DNA of 64,000 nt from Linyphia triangularis (GCA_963978545.1 OZ021723.1:97108002-97172001), one strand, 5' to 3'. Positions 45,971 to 57,819 are shown, counted from the first letter of the stretch. Notes: generated by a model from the letters alone, not told the origin. Made by a program: numbers and translations.

Positions 45971-48048
45971 CATCATTTTAGACCTAGAGAACAGTGGCAA
46001 CACTACTTTATCAGTGTTTACATTATTCTACTGTGTTGCGTATTAATACTTTAAAACGACAAATACTTCACAGAGAATGGTGAATCCACAAACGTTTTAT
46101 TTTACAATTTTCATAGAACACATAAGTTTCCAAACTCTGTTGCCAAATACATTCACAGTCGCACCGTAAAGCGGCAAACGATTATATTATGCGCAAACGA
46201 TTATATTATGCGCCGTGACGTCATCGCCATCTGATCTTAGAGCGCAACATACTGCTTCGTTCATAAATTTTTTATATTTCGAACTAAATACGGTTTCTAG
46301 TCTATTATTACTATAATTAATTAAACTAAGTTCCTTCTTTTTGTGATTCATCAAGTAATAATAATTAAGACTGATCTCAATTGTGATTTTTATGCGATAT
46401 GTCAATTTGAAAAGATGAATAAGTCATTCAAATAGATTTGAATTTTGTGTTATATATAGATCGAATGTCCATTTAAATGGACATTTCGCAAATTTTGTAT
46501 GCAATACATTTTTTTTTTTTAAGGTAAATTATTTTTTATGTTATTTGATCTCCAAAAAAGAGAAAAACATAAAAAAAATGTGAAAAAAATCTCCTTTCAA
46601 GTTCAGCTCTTTAAAGGTTATAGATGATTTACCATATGGTGACTACAAAGAAGCAATAACTGTAAATAGTATATATGTTTTCGTGTTTGCTGTTTTTTCT
46701 AACTATACATATTGTATAATGATATGAAATATAAAACAAAATTAAAGTGAAAAAGTAAAAATGCTAGTTGACCTTTCCTATTCAATTTAAATTCTAACCC
46801 AAATATGCATGAATATATACCAAATAGCATGAATAAAGGAAAAAAACTTCAAAGAACCAATCTTAATATTAAACTTCCATATACAAAACAATACATTAAA
46901 AATAAGGGGCGCTACAAGGACGAAACTTGTGCAGTGTTTTACTGTTGGCCTTGTTAAAGAATAATATTTTATACAACACAACCTGTTTACTTACTCAGCC
47001 TAACAATATGATATTGATTGTTTTTTCCTTACAAAATATCCTTATTATAATGTACTTGACCAGCTACAAAGAACAAACAACCTATCTGGGTTTTAAAAAT
47101 ATATATATAACAATGCAACGCATGAGTATTGATTGATATTAAACCAACACAAAATATCCACCACCAAATTCATCATTATTCCAAACCAACATTATGTTTT
47201 CATGATGATAAATATGATTACAATAGGATGATAAATAAGATGGCAAAGGAAAAAGTTGTCTATATAAAAATACAGAAAATAGTTATTTTTTGAAAGTCGG
47301 ATAGAAAAAAAAAGTAGTATAACCCACTTTTCGCAGTTATTTACTTTTCATTCTGGTTTCTGTTCCAAGTGATTGAAGAATATTGAATATAGCTCGGATT
47401 TGTGGATGGAAAAATGTTCTATCGGAATCCGATACGATCTTATTTCTGAATATTTGGAACAGTCGGTAAATATTCCATCTTGGGGACTAAGGGCACAGAA
47501 TCTCATTTCTTCATCACCCATAAATTACAGGAACTCTGTTCCTGTATGCTCTAAAAAGAAACGTCTTTTTTTTTTTTTTTTTTCTTCTTTTCTTTTAAAA
47601 AAAAAGATTAGGAATTATGGAAACTGAACTCTGTCTAAATTTATTCCTGCGTCGTGCTTATTACTAGTGAAAATTGATTAAGTACAGATTTTAGATTAGA
47701 AATGAAGAGATCATTTGTTCTTTAAGTAATTTTTTTTTCTACTTATAATTACACTTTGAAAGTAATGTGTTTTAGATTTGAAATAAAATGATAAATCCAC
47801 TACAGGACATTTCAAATTAAAAGTTGTTAAAGAGTATTATCAATCATTTAATATTTAAAATTATTGTATAGTAATGTATCTGTTGCATATGAAAATTTGA
47901 AATTTACCGAATTCAAAAAAAGCCACTCTTTTGACTAGATTTCAACAATAAATGTCAATCAACAATTGCCACTCTTCATTGATACTAAGTAATTAGTTTA
48001 AATTCTTAGCAATCAGATTAGTTTATCAAAATAATAATAATAAGGTAT
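45971..48048. other. Intronic AT-rich stretch, no genes seen
   Basis: Apart from the 19-bp duplication at 46164, only chance frames and T-runs (47564-47583) were seen. Confidence 0.4.
46164..46212 (+). repeat. Short 19-bp direct duplication
   Basis: CAAACGATTATATTATGCG occurs twice in a row, followed by CCGTGACGTCATCGCC. Confidence 0.8.
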
Positions 48049-48275
48049 AGAAGCAGTACAGGACCCCATTGGTGACTTTTCCCGATTTGAACTGGTCGGA
48101 TTGGCGCTTTTTTACATTTCTGGCTACTCCTCCTTCCTACACAATGTCCCGTGGGTTTCAGTCTGGAAACACTTGCAGTTTTGGCGGTTATAATTTGTTT
48201 TTGCGCTTTGCACTTGTAGATTCAACCAGTTCAAACCGGGAAAAGTCGCCAATGGGATCCGAACTGCTTTTATTC
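48049..48275. mobile_element. MITE with about 45-bp terminal inverted repeats
   Basis: Left AGAAGCAGTACAGGACCCCA continues to TTGGTGACTTTTCCCGATTT and GAACTGGT. The right end is the near-perfect complement: ACCAGTTCAAACCGGGAAAA, then GTCGCCAATGGGATCCGAAC, then TGCTT. The interior is only about 120 bases. The open frame at 48069-48278 is the element itself. Flanks are (AAT)n-like, which hides the target duplication. Confidence 0.75.
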
Positions 48276-49267
48276 TAATAATAATTTGCATTTTTTACAT
48301 TAAGTATTTCATCTTGGAACTTTGATCTTGAATGTTTAGGCCTTTCATAATTAAAATTATGGTTACAGTCGCCTGGTGCTTCTGATTGATCTCTATTTAC
48401 AACATATAGATTTTAAGCATTTTCTGCTCTGCAATCAGATAAAGCCAATTGAATACTGAATACAATTCCAATTGAATAGGTTGCCCATGGTTACGAACAG
48501 ATTCTAACTAGTTTATAGTTACTAATATATATTTTTATGGTAACTAGTAAACTTTCTTCGGTTTTAAATCAATAACCAAGCATGCATCATCCGGAAGTTG
48601 AGATCAGTGGTTGTACCTCTATTATTCAACAGATAGAAACAAAATGGATTTTCATGGAAAATCAACAAATAATGGAAAAGTTATATCTTAAAAAAATAAG
48701 CATCAGTTAAAACCCCAAATGGAAATAGTGCACGTTAAAGGCTTATAATGGAGACTTGATGATTAGCTGTAAACGAATTTTTGCTTTATAAAGAAAACGA
48801 TCTAATAAAGATTTGAATGTATATCTTGAAATGTTGTTTTTTCATTTGCAAAAAAACTTAAACAATTTTACATGATTTGCATTTTTATTTTTAAAATAAA
48901 TTTTAGATATTGTTTTATCACGATATCAGTAGTTACGTATGCAATTTTTTAAGACTATCTATTGATTACTGTTGACTTCAAACTGATCTAAACAGAAATA
49001 CTACTTCAAATATGAATATTCTGCAATCTAAAATTAAAAATTAGGAAGATCTATAGATTTGAACATTAAACTTTCAATTATAGACATTTCAAAACTCTTC
49101 TTTTAGAGACATAGTTAAACAAGATTAACAGTTCCACTTTTATTTATGTCTAAAGAACGATTATTAATATTTAAGGAACAGCTTTTGCTATGTTTTGATT
49201 ATAGAAGAGTAGGAATTTAAAAGACATTTCTACAACAGGTGCAGAACATTTGCGATAGGTTAAATAA

Positions 49268-49546
49268 GTGGTGGTCACTTCAAAACCCAGAAACTTCCTT
49301 TCGACAACGCCTATTGCTTTTGTCTAACGGTTATAGTTCCAGCCTATCATGATGGATGCTTTGCTTCGGAATAGATTCCTGAGTGGTGACCCGGATGTGA
49401 GAGGAATACGGTGGTGGTGGTCACTTCAAAACTCCGAAACTTCCATCAAACCACAGCGACCGCTTTTGTCTAATGTTATAGTTTCAGCCTAGCATACTGG
49501 ATGCTTTTCCTCGGGATCGATTCCCGCCTGGTGCTTATATTCTTCG
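49268..49546 (+). repeat. Tandem pair of a tRNA-like unit, about 140 bp each
   Basis: GTGGTGGTCACTTCAAAAC begins both units (49268 and 49414). The second keeps an A-box-like TATAGTTTCAGCCTAGCATA and a B-box-like GGGATCGATTCCCG, spaced as in tRNA genes. The first has decayed boxes. Probably a SINE different from the main family. Confidence 0.55.
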
Positions 49547-49711
49547 CAAATATAATTACGCACAGAGGGAGAAACTAATAATTGTAAACACATTTTCTAC
49601 TACAGGACAATTTAATTATAAAACAAACATAAGTTGAAGGAAATTTTGTTACAAAATGAAAATATACACCTACATTTTTTTTTTCATCCGAGCATAAATT
49701 TCTATTTCCAG

Positions 49712-49835
49712 GTACTATGCCATCATGCATCCTGTCAAGTCCCGATACCAGTGTACCATGAGCCAGGCTCGACGCGTCATCATCGTCATTTGGATCGCCT
49801 CTTTCATCACGGCCATCCCGATAGTGTTTGCACAG
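49712..49835 (+). CDS. Class A GPCR, coding exon 4 (ICL2 and TM4); gene continues off the right side
   Basis: The acceptor TTTCTATTTCCAG ends at 49711 and the donor CACAG/gtaaga begins at 49836 in phase 0. The exon encodes the end of the E-R-Y triad, ICL2 (YYAIMHPVKSRYQCTMSQAR) and TM4, where Trp168 is W4.50 and Pro177 the usual TM4 proline. The loop HPxKxxxxCTxSxA resembles receptors of the TRH, ETH, proctolin and CNMamide-like neighbourhood, and less closely CCK or QRFP receptors. The ligand cannot be settled by eye. Expected next is an exon with ECL2, TM5 and ICL3; none was recognised in 49836-64000, so the remaining half of the gene should lie past the window. Confidence 0.92.
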
Positions 49836-49956
49836 GTAAGAATATAATGATATCTTGAAATATCAGTAAGTGGTCGACGGGATAATACGTAACTAACGTG
49901 CTCAAAATGTAAAATGTGTTCCACTTATAGAGAAACCAGAACGCAAACATTTACCT

Positions 49957-49990
<34 letters not shown>

Positions 49991-50132
49991 AATATTTGAA
50001 ATGCTATTTAAAAGTGGTATAATTCGGTGAGAAATGTGTTCAAAAAAATTATATTTTTTAAGAAATCTAGGGAAAGAAAATTCCAATAAAAATATACATA
50101 TTTTTTACTTTATTCAGTGTTTTCTCAAAATC

Positions 50133-50163
<31 letters not shown>

Positions 50164-50857
50164 TACAAATGTATCTGTTCTCTTAATCTACTCAATAATT
50201 TATTTTAAAACTTTGTTTTCTTTTCCATGTGGTAGTTGCATACAAAGGGACATTTGTTTGTATAGAAATATAAATTAGAAAAAAATGTGTAGACTTAATC
50301 GTGTTTATTTGCTGAAAATTTTATTAAAAAATTTAAAACATAAATTGTAAAAAAAAATTGACAACGCATATATCAATGTAATGGTTTAATATATAATTTA
50401 AAACAATACTTTGAGTAGTTTCTGAGAAAAAGGTACATAAAATGCCCTTTTTAAAATTGATTAGATAGAGCTTTTTGATCCCCTTAAAAATAAATTGAAA
50501 GCATAGGAGGTCATTCTTTTTCATCTGGCATTTCTCCAAATCAGTGTCTTAAACATATGATCAAAATAGATTCTTTTGATGTTAAGGGCATTTTGGTTCA
50601 CATACATATATTTGAAGGTGAAAATAATATTCATTTTTTTAGCCAAGATGAATTTGAAGCTTAATATATCTCATTCTTTATTATGGCTGAACAATGCAAG
50701 AAATACTGAGCGTTTTTCTTGCAGTAGCTTTTTTGTTGGATAAGATATCTTTTGTTAAATAAGATATCTAGCTCCAAAGTTTAGTAATAGAATTTTAGCA
50801 TTCAAAAAATATAATTTATAACATAAGATAATACTAAACCTCAATGCAACTTAACTA
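49836..50857. other. Start of receptor intron 4
   Basis: Two T-runs of about 28-30 bases (49960 and 50133). The part 50400-50480 contains AGTTTCTGAGAAAAAGGTAC and GATCCCCTTAAAA, matching repeat family R3. Confidence 0.5.
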
Positions 50858-51039
50858 GTTGGTTGGTTGTTTTCAGATTATCTGACACCGTCAGCAACAC
50901 GAGGGCTATAATGCGTCGAAACATTCATCATTAGACAAGCCAACATACATTTACAAACACCCATGCCAACACGGGACTCGGAACCCGCAACCTCGCTGTC
51001 TAGAAGCTAGCACGCTAACCACTATACCGTTTGGTCGGC
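50858..51039 (-). mobile_element. tRNA-derived SINE, copy e
   Basis: A 182-bp element flanked by a perfect 14-bp duplication ATGCAACTTAACTA (50844-50857 and 51040-51053). Its B box has the extra C (GGGTTCCGAGTCC). Confidence 0.93.
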
Positions 51040-51543
51040 ATGCAACTTAACTAACTTAACGTTGTTACTTAATGTTTGAAACTGAAGGGGAAGTATTCAA
51101 TAACGATAAATATACTGTCCAGGGCGTTACTGTCTTTTACATACTTACTAAAATTGAGTGGTATTCCTTCTAACCCTATTTGGAATTCAACACAGTTTGG
51201 TACTCCACTACAGTTATCCTTTTTTTTATATTTTATTTTATTGAGCCTTTATATAGGTTGTTCATGCTCAAAGTACCCAAAAGTTACGACTTATTTTTAC
51301 GGAACTACCCATTACCATGAAAAAAAAAAATTAAATAGAAAAATACACACAAGTTTTAATATCAATAGATTTCTATGTGGGCACTTTTTGTAGGACGTCA
51401 AACTTCGAAACAGTAATTCAGTTCTCTCCAAGTGTTTCGTAGCATATTAGGAGTAAATACAGGAGTTAATAAACAATTGCTTGAAGAACATGCTTCTTCA
51501 ACTCATCTACATTTAAATTTGTCTGTTGATACACAACGGATTT

Positions 51544-52245
51544 AAAGGGGTCTGGACTCAAAATTTAAAAATTCTCAAATTTTTTTATCATTATTTTAAA
51601 AAATAATAATAAATACTTCTGAATAATATGACATACAAATTTTATTTCTATCATTAGTAGACCACAGAAATATTTATGTTTTTATTACATGATAACTGTA
51701 TCTCGGACGTGCTATCTTGAAAGTTTGAAACTGTTTCTCTCGGTGATGGCCTTTTGTCCCTTTTTTTGAGTTCAAATGAATATAATTTAAGAACTACTTG
51801 TCATAAATATATGAAACTTTCCACAATTATTTTTCATATATATTTCTTTTATTTATATTTCTTTCATTTATGTGTATTTTGATTTAACTTTTTTAAAAAA
51901 AGCTTTTGGAACTTATCATACTAAGGGTTTTATATAGTTTTTGCATAATTATTATTATTATTATTATTATTATTTTAATTTTTCTAAACATTTTATTGAA
52001 AAACCATATAAAAAGTAATTTAAAGCAAAAATGAAGTGATTTTTTTTAAAAAAAGTCTTTTTAAATATATCACATTTAAGAAATGTCAAAATTTTGAAGT
52101 TTTTTAATCTTAAAAAAATTAAACATGAAAATTTTAAATAGTTTTTTGAGTTATAAAAATAAAAGAAATAAAAAATAAAAATTTCCAAAAAAATCATTCT
52201 AAAAATATATTTTTTTTAAACTTTGAGTTATTGATCTCCTTAATG
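51544..52245. repeat. A/T-rich repeat R3, likely copy
   Basis: Opens TTAAAGGGGTCTGGACTC and closes TTGATCTCCTTAATGAATC, with an extremely A/T-rich interior and an (ATT)n run at 51951-51975. Border similarity to the blocks at 14264 and 56248 is the main evidence. Confidence 0.35.
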
Positions 52246-54096
52246 AATCTTAAGATAAACGTGCCCTGTAAAAGTACGCTCTACAAAGAAACGTAGACCA
52301 CTGATACCATTTACGTGCATTCCCTAAACACACATTGACTTTATATACAGCCTTTTCTTGTTTAAAAAATCTCGGAGGGGTTTTCCCAATCCACTGAGAA
52401 GCAGTCTAATATATTCTAATGAGTTGTTCCATTATAGTAATCCATAACTTTTGGATACTTTTAACCAATACACCTTGTATAACCGGCACTAGAATTGTTC
52501 TTTTGAGTTGTAATAAATAGTGCATATGCGAATGCGCTGAATGCGAAAAATATCGAAAATGTATTGCTCATCAAATGAAACTTCTATGAATAACATTTGG
52601 GGAAAACTTGTATGGTATGTGGGTAGAAGTTATGTTTATTTAAGATGAGGCTACTTCTATGTTATAGCACTATAATTTGCCCGTGATTTTGTTCAGTTTG
52701 CGAATGATTTAGTAAAATGTTTTACTTATTATTGCGACTTAAAACATGCACCAAAATTGCTCATTCTGGTATTTATGCCCTTTGGCAAGATTTGGTGTCT
52801 TGGAAAATTATCACCAAGTGGCTAATTACGGTAAAGTATCCAAATTAGACGTAATATAAGGATAACCCCAAATTTCTGTTAGAGAATTTAATATATGGAA
52901 GGCACATCTTCTTTAAAATTCCTAAGACAACACTCGATGGAGTATTGAGTTAAGTTGATTCAAGAGGAAATAGAATGTCTTATTCTAAGAATGTAGAAAC
53001 GAAATTGTACCGCAATAAGATTTTATTGGGATTTAAAAGTACTGATCTACTGAAAACGAAAGGAATGAAGCTACTTTCCAACTGATCGTATTGAGAAACT
53101 TTAAATTCCACGTTCTAGCAACTTTCTTTTTAAATTTTTATATAAAAACTACATTTAAAAAGGATGTTAATTGAAATATATAAGTTTTGTTTTAATCACC
53201 TATTAAATCAATATAGTGAGATTGACAAGTTAACGCCGGTATGCATCATTGTGGATCACACATGTATTTCACAAAATGTGTAATAAAAAATCGATTTATA
53301 TTTTATCTCAACATTATAAACAGACATTCAATAGTAAAAACATAAGTTTATAATATTGTTATGTTTATTAACATAATTATTTAGGTTTTTTGGACAATTT
53401 TTTTATAACATGTTAGACACAGTGCCGACTGGCTCTTACAACGAGCACAATATGCTGTTACTTTTTTTGGCCTTATTTGAGGCATACTATCTACCTTTTA
53501 GGCTAGACATGCGTTTATAATATTGTTTACATTTCTGTCTCGTTTTTCTCGCAGAAAATATTAACGTCTTTTGAGCAGTACTTCATTTTCACTTGGCGAT
53601 TCTTCTGTGTGTGGATTGACTGTATTTAAAAGATGATCATCAAAAAATTTCTCCCAAAATATTAAAATTTTAATAGAGTACGAAGTTGTAAAAATTTTTT
53701 TGCTCTGAGCTATGAACGTTTCTTAGTGAAAAATTTTCACAAAATTGCGTGCGATGGTTAGAATTCACTGCTGACCTCTACTTTTTGAGAAAAATCGAAA
53801 AGAGTACCCCAAAAATAGGACCAAAACTGCTCCCGTCAGCTTTACCTAACATATACAATAGGAAAATTATACTTCCAAACTATTATATATCAATTTATTG
53901 GTTAAAGTCTAAGGAATTCATTGCATCCAATAAGAATCACCTAGTTTTTATAGTTTTTTTTTTTTATAAATTGAAGTCAAAGTTGAAAAATTGCGATTTT
54001 CTTAAAAATCGATTTTCTCAAAAATTGAGGATGATGTGCGAGAACCGATTTCAGATTCGTTTTTAGCTTGTCGAGATCTATAAGAATCGCCGAGTG
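52246..54096. other. Intronic stretch, no receptor exon seen
   Basis: A frame of 105 codons at 53749-54066 has no recognisable domain. A possible transposase tail on the minus strand is at 53381-53485. No ECL2/TM5-like exon with splice borders was recognised. Confidence 0.4.
53381..53485 (-). pseudogene. Possible Cys-rich tail of a transposase (piggyBac-like?)
   Basis: A 34-codon minus-strand frame contains AYCARCKSQSALCLTCYKKI, a C-X2-C...C-X2-C pattern just before a stop codon. PiggyBac-family transposases end in a Cys-rich finger of this style. No DDD catalytic core and no terminal repeats were recognised nearby, and the frame is closed upstream, so this could be chance. Confidence 0.2.
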
Positions 54097-54762
54097 CAGC
54101 GTTCGCCACTAATTTTTAGAGGTGGGCCGTATGATTTATGTTACAGCTTTTCGCGGGCCGGATACTCCAATCTTTAATTATTATCGATTTAATAATATAT
54201 AGCATTTCTGAAAACTGGAAGAAAAAAATCTAATTTTTTTTATCTTAATAAAATTACAATTGATATTTGATTCTTTTTTTCCCAAATAATAATAATAATA
54301 AAAATAATAATAGTTTTCACTGTTAATAAATCAAAGTCTGAAAAAAGAAGCAAAGATTCAGTTTCAACGTGACAATGCTACTTGACGTAACTTTTAATAA
54401 AAGTATTTAAACTGTACTTCCAGATTACTCCGTTTTAGTTGATATCAATTGTGAGACGATAGCGGTTGAAATCGTTCAGTTATTTTATGAGAGAGTCGAC
54501 GTTTTCTGGAATATTTGTTGCAGTCAATTTTAACAAATTGACTGCAACAAATTCTTGATGAAAAGCACCTTGCATAGTTTCTTCGGATACGTATTGGAGA
54601 ACTGTTCTACATAGTTAAAACATATTATTTCGGATGAGCTGCATTTATGTAAACAATAAAGTCCATGCCATGCAATTTGATTTTTTTTTTTTTTTTTTAA
54701 TCTTCTGTGGTGCTTGCGGGCCGTAGAAATATCTGTCCCGGGTGGCGTAGTGGCTGACGCTG
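54097..54762 (-). mobile_element. hAT-type nonautonomous element, copy 2
   Basis: Ends CAGCGTTCGCCAC and GTGGCTGACGCTG match copy 1 at 2669-3369, and the interior is the reverse complement of that copy (for example TTAATAAAAGTATTTAAACT against AGTTTAAATACTTTTATTAA). The flanking 8-mers GCCGAGTG and ACTTCGTG agree at only four positions, so the duplication is eroded or one end is displaced. Confidence 0.7.
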
Positions 54763-54770
54763 ACTTCGTG

Positions 54771-55545
54771 GGTATTATCGAGTAAAAATCATGTTGAAAA
54801 TTGTAATATCTGACGCTGTGACGCCCCATGAAAGCGGACCATGAATTCACGCGCCGCCTTACAGAGAAAACCCCGAATATCGGCGCCGACGTTAAAATGT
54901 TAAATGAAAGTGAAACAAAAAAATTTTAACCATTATTTTGTATTTAGAAAAAATTTCGTCGATTGTATTATTTGGTGTCGTACAATGTATAACAATCGTA
55001 AGAGTTCATTGTGAAAATTAAAAATATTACGATTAGGGATTTTTATGCACTAATTGATAATAAAAAGACAAAATCCCATTTCGTATTTTCTAAAATTTTG
55101 GAGGAAAAATAAAATCATTGGTGAATTATACACTCTGACCTAAACAGGATGCCATAAAAAATGAAATCTTAATCTTTTACAGCTGTGACACATAAATTGT
55201 GCATAACTAGTGTGAGTGGTCTCACACTATTGCAAAAGTACGACATCCAGCCAAAAGTGCGACAAAAGTTGTTTGACGTGCTAAATTAAGGAAACTAAAT
55301 ATTAAAACGCATTTTTTACTTGAAAAAGATAGGAACAATTCTTCATTTTAAGGGGTGAAAACTTTCCACGAAAAATGAATCCCCGCATTCAAAAATAAAA
55401 GTTTAATTTAATCAAAAAAATTATCTAAAAATTCTTCATCAGCTTTTTATATATTTCTAGCGATAGCAATAGTTTACAAATATTTTTTTGCTAAAAATAA
55501 GTATTCTTATATCTTATTTTTATAAAAATATGGTTTTGATGGAGA
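54771..55545. other. Intronic AT-rich stretch, no genes seen
   Basis: Nothing recognised. Confidence 0.4.
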
Positions 55546-55557
55546 CAATTTTAACAG

Positions 55558-55739
55558 TTGGTTGGTTGTTTTCAGATTATCTGGCTCCGTCAGCAACACG
55601 AGGGCTTATAATGCGCCGAAACATTCGTCATTTGACAAGCCAACATACATTTGCAGACACCCATGCCTAACAGGGGACGCGAACCCGCAACCTCGCGATC
55701 TAGAAGCTAGCACGCTAACCACTATACCGTTGGTCGGCT
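55558..55739 (-). mobile_element. tRNA-derived SINE, copy f
   Basis: Flanked by AATTTTAACAG (55547-55557 and 55740-55750). The A box is intact; the B box reads GGGTTCGCGTCC. Confidence 0.92.
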
Positions 55740-55750
55740 AATTTTAACAG

Positions 55751-56247
55751 TAATCTGTTAAAAAAGGTATTTGTAAAAATTTTGTTCGTTCCTATACCAG
55801 CATCTTTTTTAAAACTAAATTAAAACATATATATTTTATAATATTTACACTTTCCATAAAATCATTTATTTCGGATCAATTTTAAAATAAATACGGATTC
55901 TAATATATGCCTTCCCGACTCGAAAATAACTGACTTCGAGTACCAAAGCAAATAAGTTCAATTCTTTACCTTTACGTCACGGAGATTTAATTGTTGGAGG
56001 TGAGGTACCTGTGGGAATTCTCCCAATCTACAAACATACTTCGACAAACTATTTGGGAATTCCAATCAAAAGTGATTGAAATAGCTGACGCTTATTGCGA
56101 AGGAAGAGATAGCCCTTTCGTCGACAAGTTAGTAGAGTAATTTTCATTAGGTATTAGGAGAGTCACGAGTATTTTAAGTTGCTTCTAGTACGTTTTAAAT
56201 TTAAACAAGACGCTATGAAATAATTTTTTAGCATATTCATATGTAAG
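55751..56247. other. Intronic stretch, no genes seen
   Basis: A G+C-richer part at 55915-56130 has a plus-strand frame of about 40 codons without a start (including RHGDLIVGGEVPVGILPIYK) that I cannot assign. It lacks clear splice borders. Confidence 0.3.
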
Positions 56248-57441
56248 GAGATTCGGTACCTCTTGTTTTCGCAAAAAAATAATAAAAATATAAATTTTCC
56301 ACTTTGTGTGTGTTTATAATCTTTGAAACCTCCTCGTTATTCTGGCAAGCTTTTGAGCTGATCCAATAACTGCAATGAGGAACTTCCATGTTTTTTGGTT
56401 TTATTTTTAAATAACAGTAGACAAAAAATCATGAAAAACAATACCATTCTTTCAAAAATTTGAGCTCGGATAGATAGTTAAAAAAATATTTAGTTTTTCA
56501 CATTGCGATTTGGCGGGAAAAAGCCTCTTTCGCGTGAAACGTCAACGCGCAGATAATGAACCAGTCTAAAACATGTTTAAGACGAGGAGTGAGTGAGGTC
56601 TCTCCCTCATTTTGCGACTTTATCTCTGCGTAACCACGTCACGGTTTTTTCATGCGTTTTGGGTCACGTGACTTTTGCTTTGATTTCGGCTAATTTCAAA
56701 CTCGATTTCTGATTAATTGAAAGCGTAAAGATAAAAAATAATTGCACTGCTCAAATATATTCATAGGATAACACTAGAAAATACAAAAAATATTCATTTT
56801 CCTCACTAGTGCAAGTTCCTCATTGTAGAAAAACTATATTTTATGGAGAATTTAGCATTGTTGTAATAGCTTCTTTAATGTTTCGAACGCATTTTCTCAG
56901 TTCTTAATTTTCGAAAGTCCCACCTTACTCCAAATGCTAAAACTTCAGAAAATATAAATGAAATAACTTGAATTTTTTTTTTTTCTTTTTTTTGTCATTC
57001 TTAATATCTATTTGACAAAATTAGGCATGGATTTTTGAATAAAATAAAAACTTTTTTTTTTTTTAATTTAAATGTTGAAAAATACCCCTTTTTTATACGC
57101 TTTTTTACATATAGGTACAGTAATTATCGTTTTTCTCGAAAACTGTTTTACTTACTCAAAATCCGATGCCTAAAAAGTTAAAGTACATTACTAGGAAAAA
57201 AAAATTTAAACAAAAAAAATCAGGAAAAAATACCGAAAATTTAAAAAAAAAGATAAAATTTGAAATTTAATGAATTTTTTTTTTTTTTTTTTAATTTAAA
57301 ATTTTGAAAATATAGAGCATAATGTGAACTTTTTTTTTATATAAAATTTAGTTTTTACTTAGTAATACTTCCAAATATGTAAAAATCATAATTTTAAAGG
57401 CATAAATAAAAAAAAAGTTTGAAGACTATCAATTCCCCTTA
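56248..57441. repeat. A/T-rich repeat R3, likely copy with a G+C-rich core
   Basis: Opens TAAGGAGATTCGGTACCTC and closes TTCCCCTTAATG. Its core at 56500-56690 has CGTGAAACGTCAACGCGCAG and TTTTGGGTCACGTGAC, unlike the surrounding A/T-only sequence. Confidence 0.35.
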
Positions 57442-57624
57442 ATGTTTCTTGGTTATATTGTAAACAAAAGCACTCAAATTAATGTGCGTATGTTAATTTT
57501 TCTAATTTGATATCCAACTGTGTCATTCGCATTAAAACCAAGTAAGCCCCGATAGAATTTTCGAAAAGAGTGTTGCATTCCATTCAGTTTACTTTTATTC
57601 TAAAAGCAATACCGAAGGGTTTCG

Positions 57625-57805
57625 GCCGACCAAACGGTATAGTGGTTAGCCTGCTGGCTTCTAGACCGTGAGGTTGCGGGTTCCGAGTCCCGTGTTAGGC
57701 ATGGGTGTTTGTAAATGTATGCTGGCTTGTCTAGTGACGAATGTTTCGGCGCATTATAGCCCTCGTGTTGCTGACGGCGCCAGATAATCTGAATACAACC
57801 AACTA
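57625..57805 (+). mobile_element. tRNA-derived SINE, copy g
   Basis: A 181-bp element flanked by a perfect 14-bp duplication ACCGAAGGGTTTCG (57611-57624 and 57806-57819). The B box has the extra C (GGGTTCCGAGTCC). The minus-strand frame at 57600-57905 reads through it. Confidence 0.93.
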
Positions 57806-57819
57806 ACCGAAGGGTTTCG

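Noticed and set aside
48069..48278. 69-codon frame
   Set aside because: Covers the inverted ends of a MITE.
51076..51393. 105-codon frame with hydrophobic stretches as a receptor exon
   Set aside because: Lacks class A motifs, has no acceptor in the right phase, and its codon use is like the surrounding intron.
4662..57805. True tRNA genes at the A/B-box copies
   Set aside because: No full cloverleaf or matching acceptor ends. All copies have a SINE body, an AACC-rich tail and mostly target duplications.
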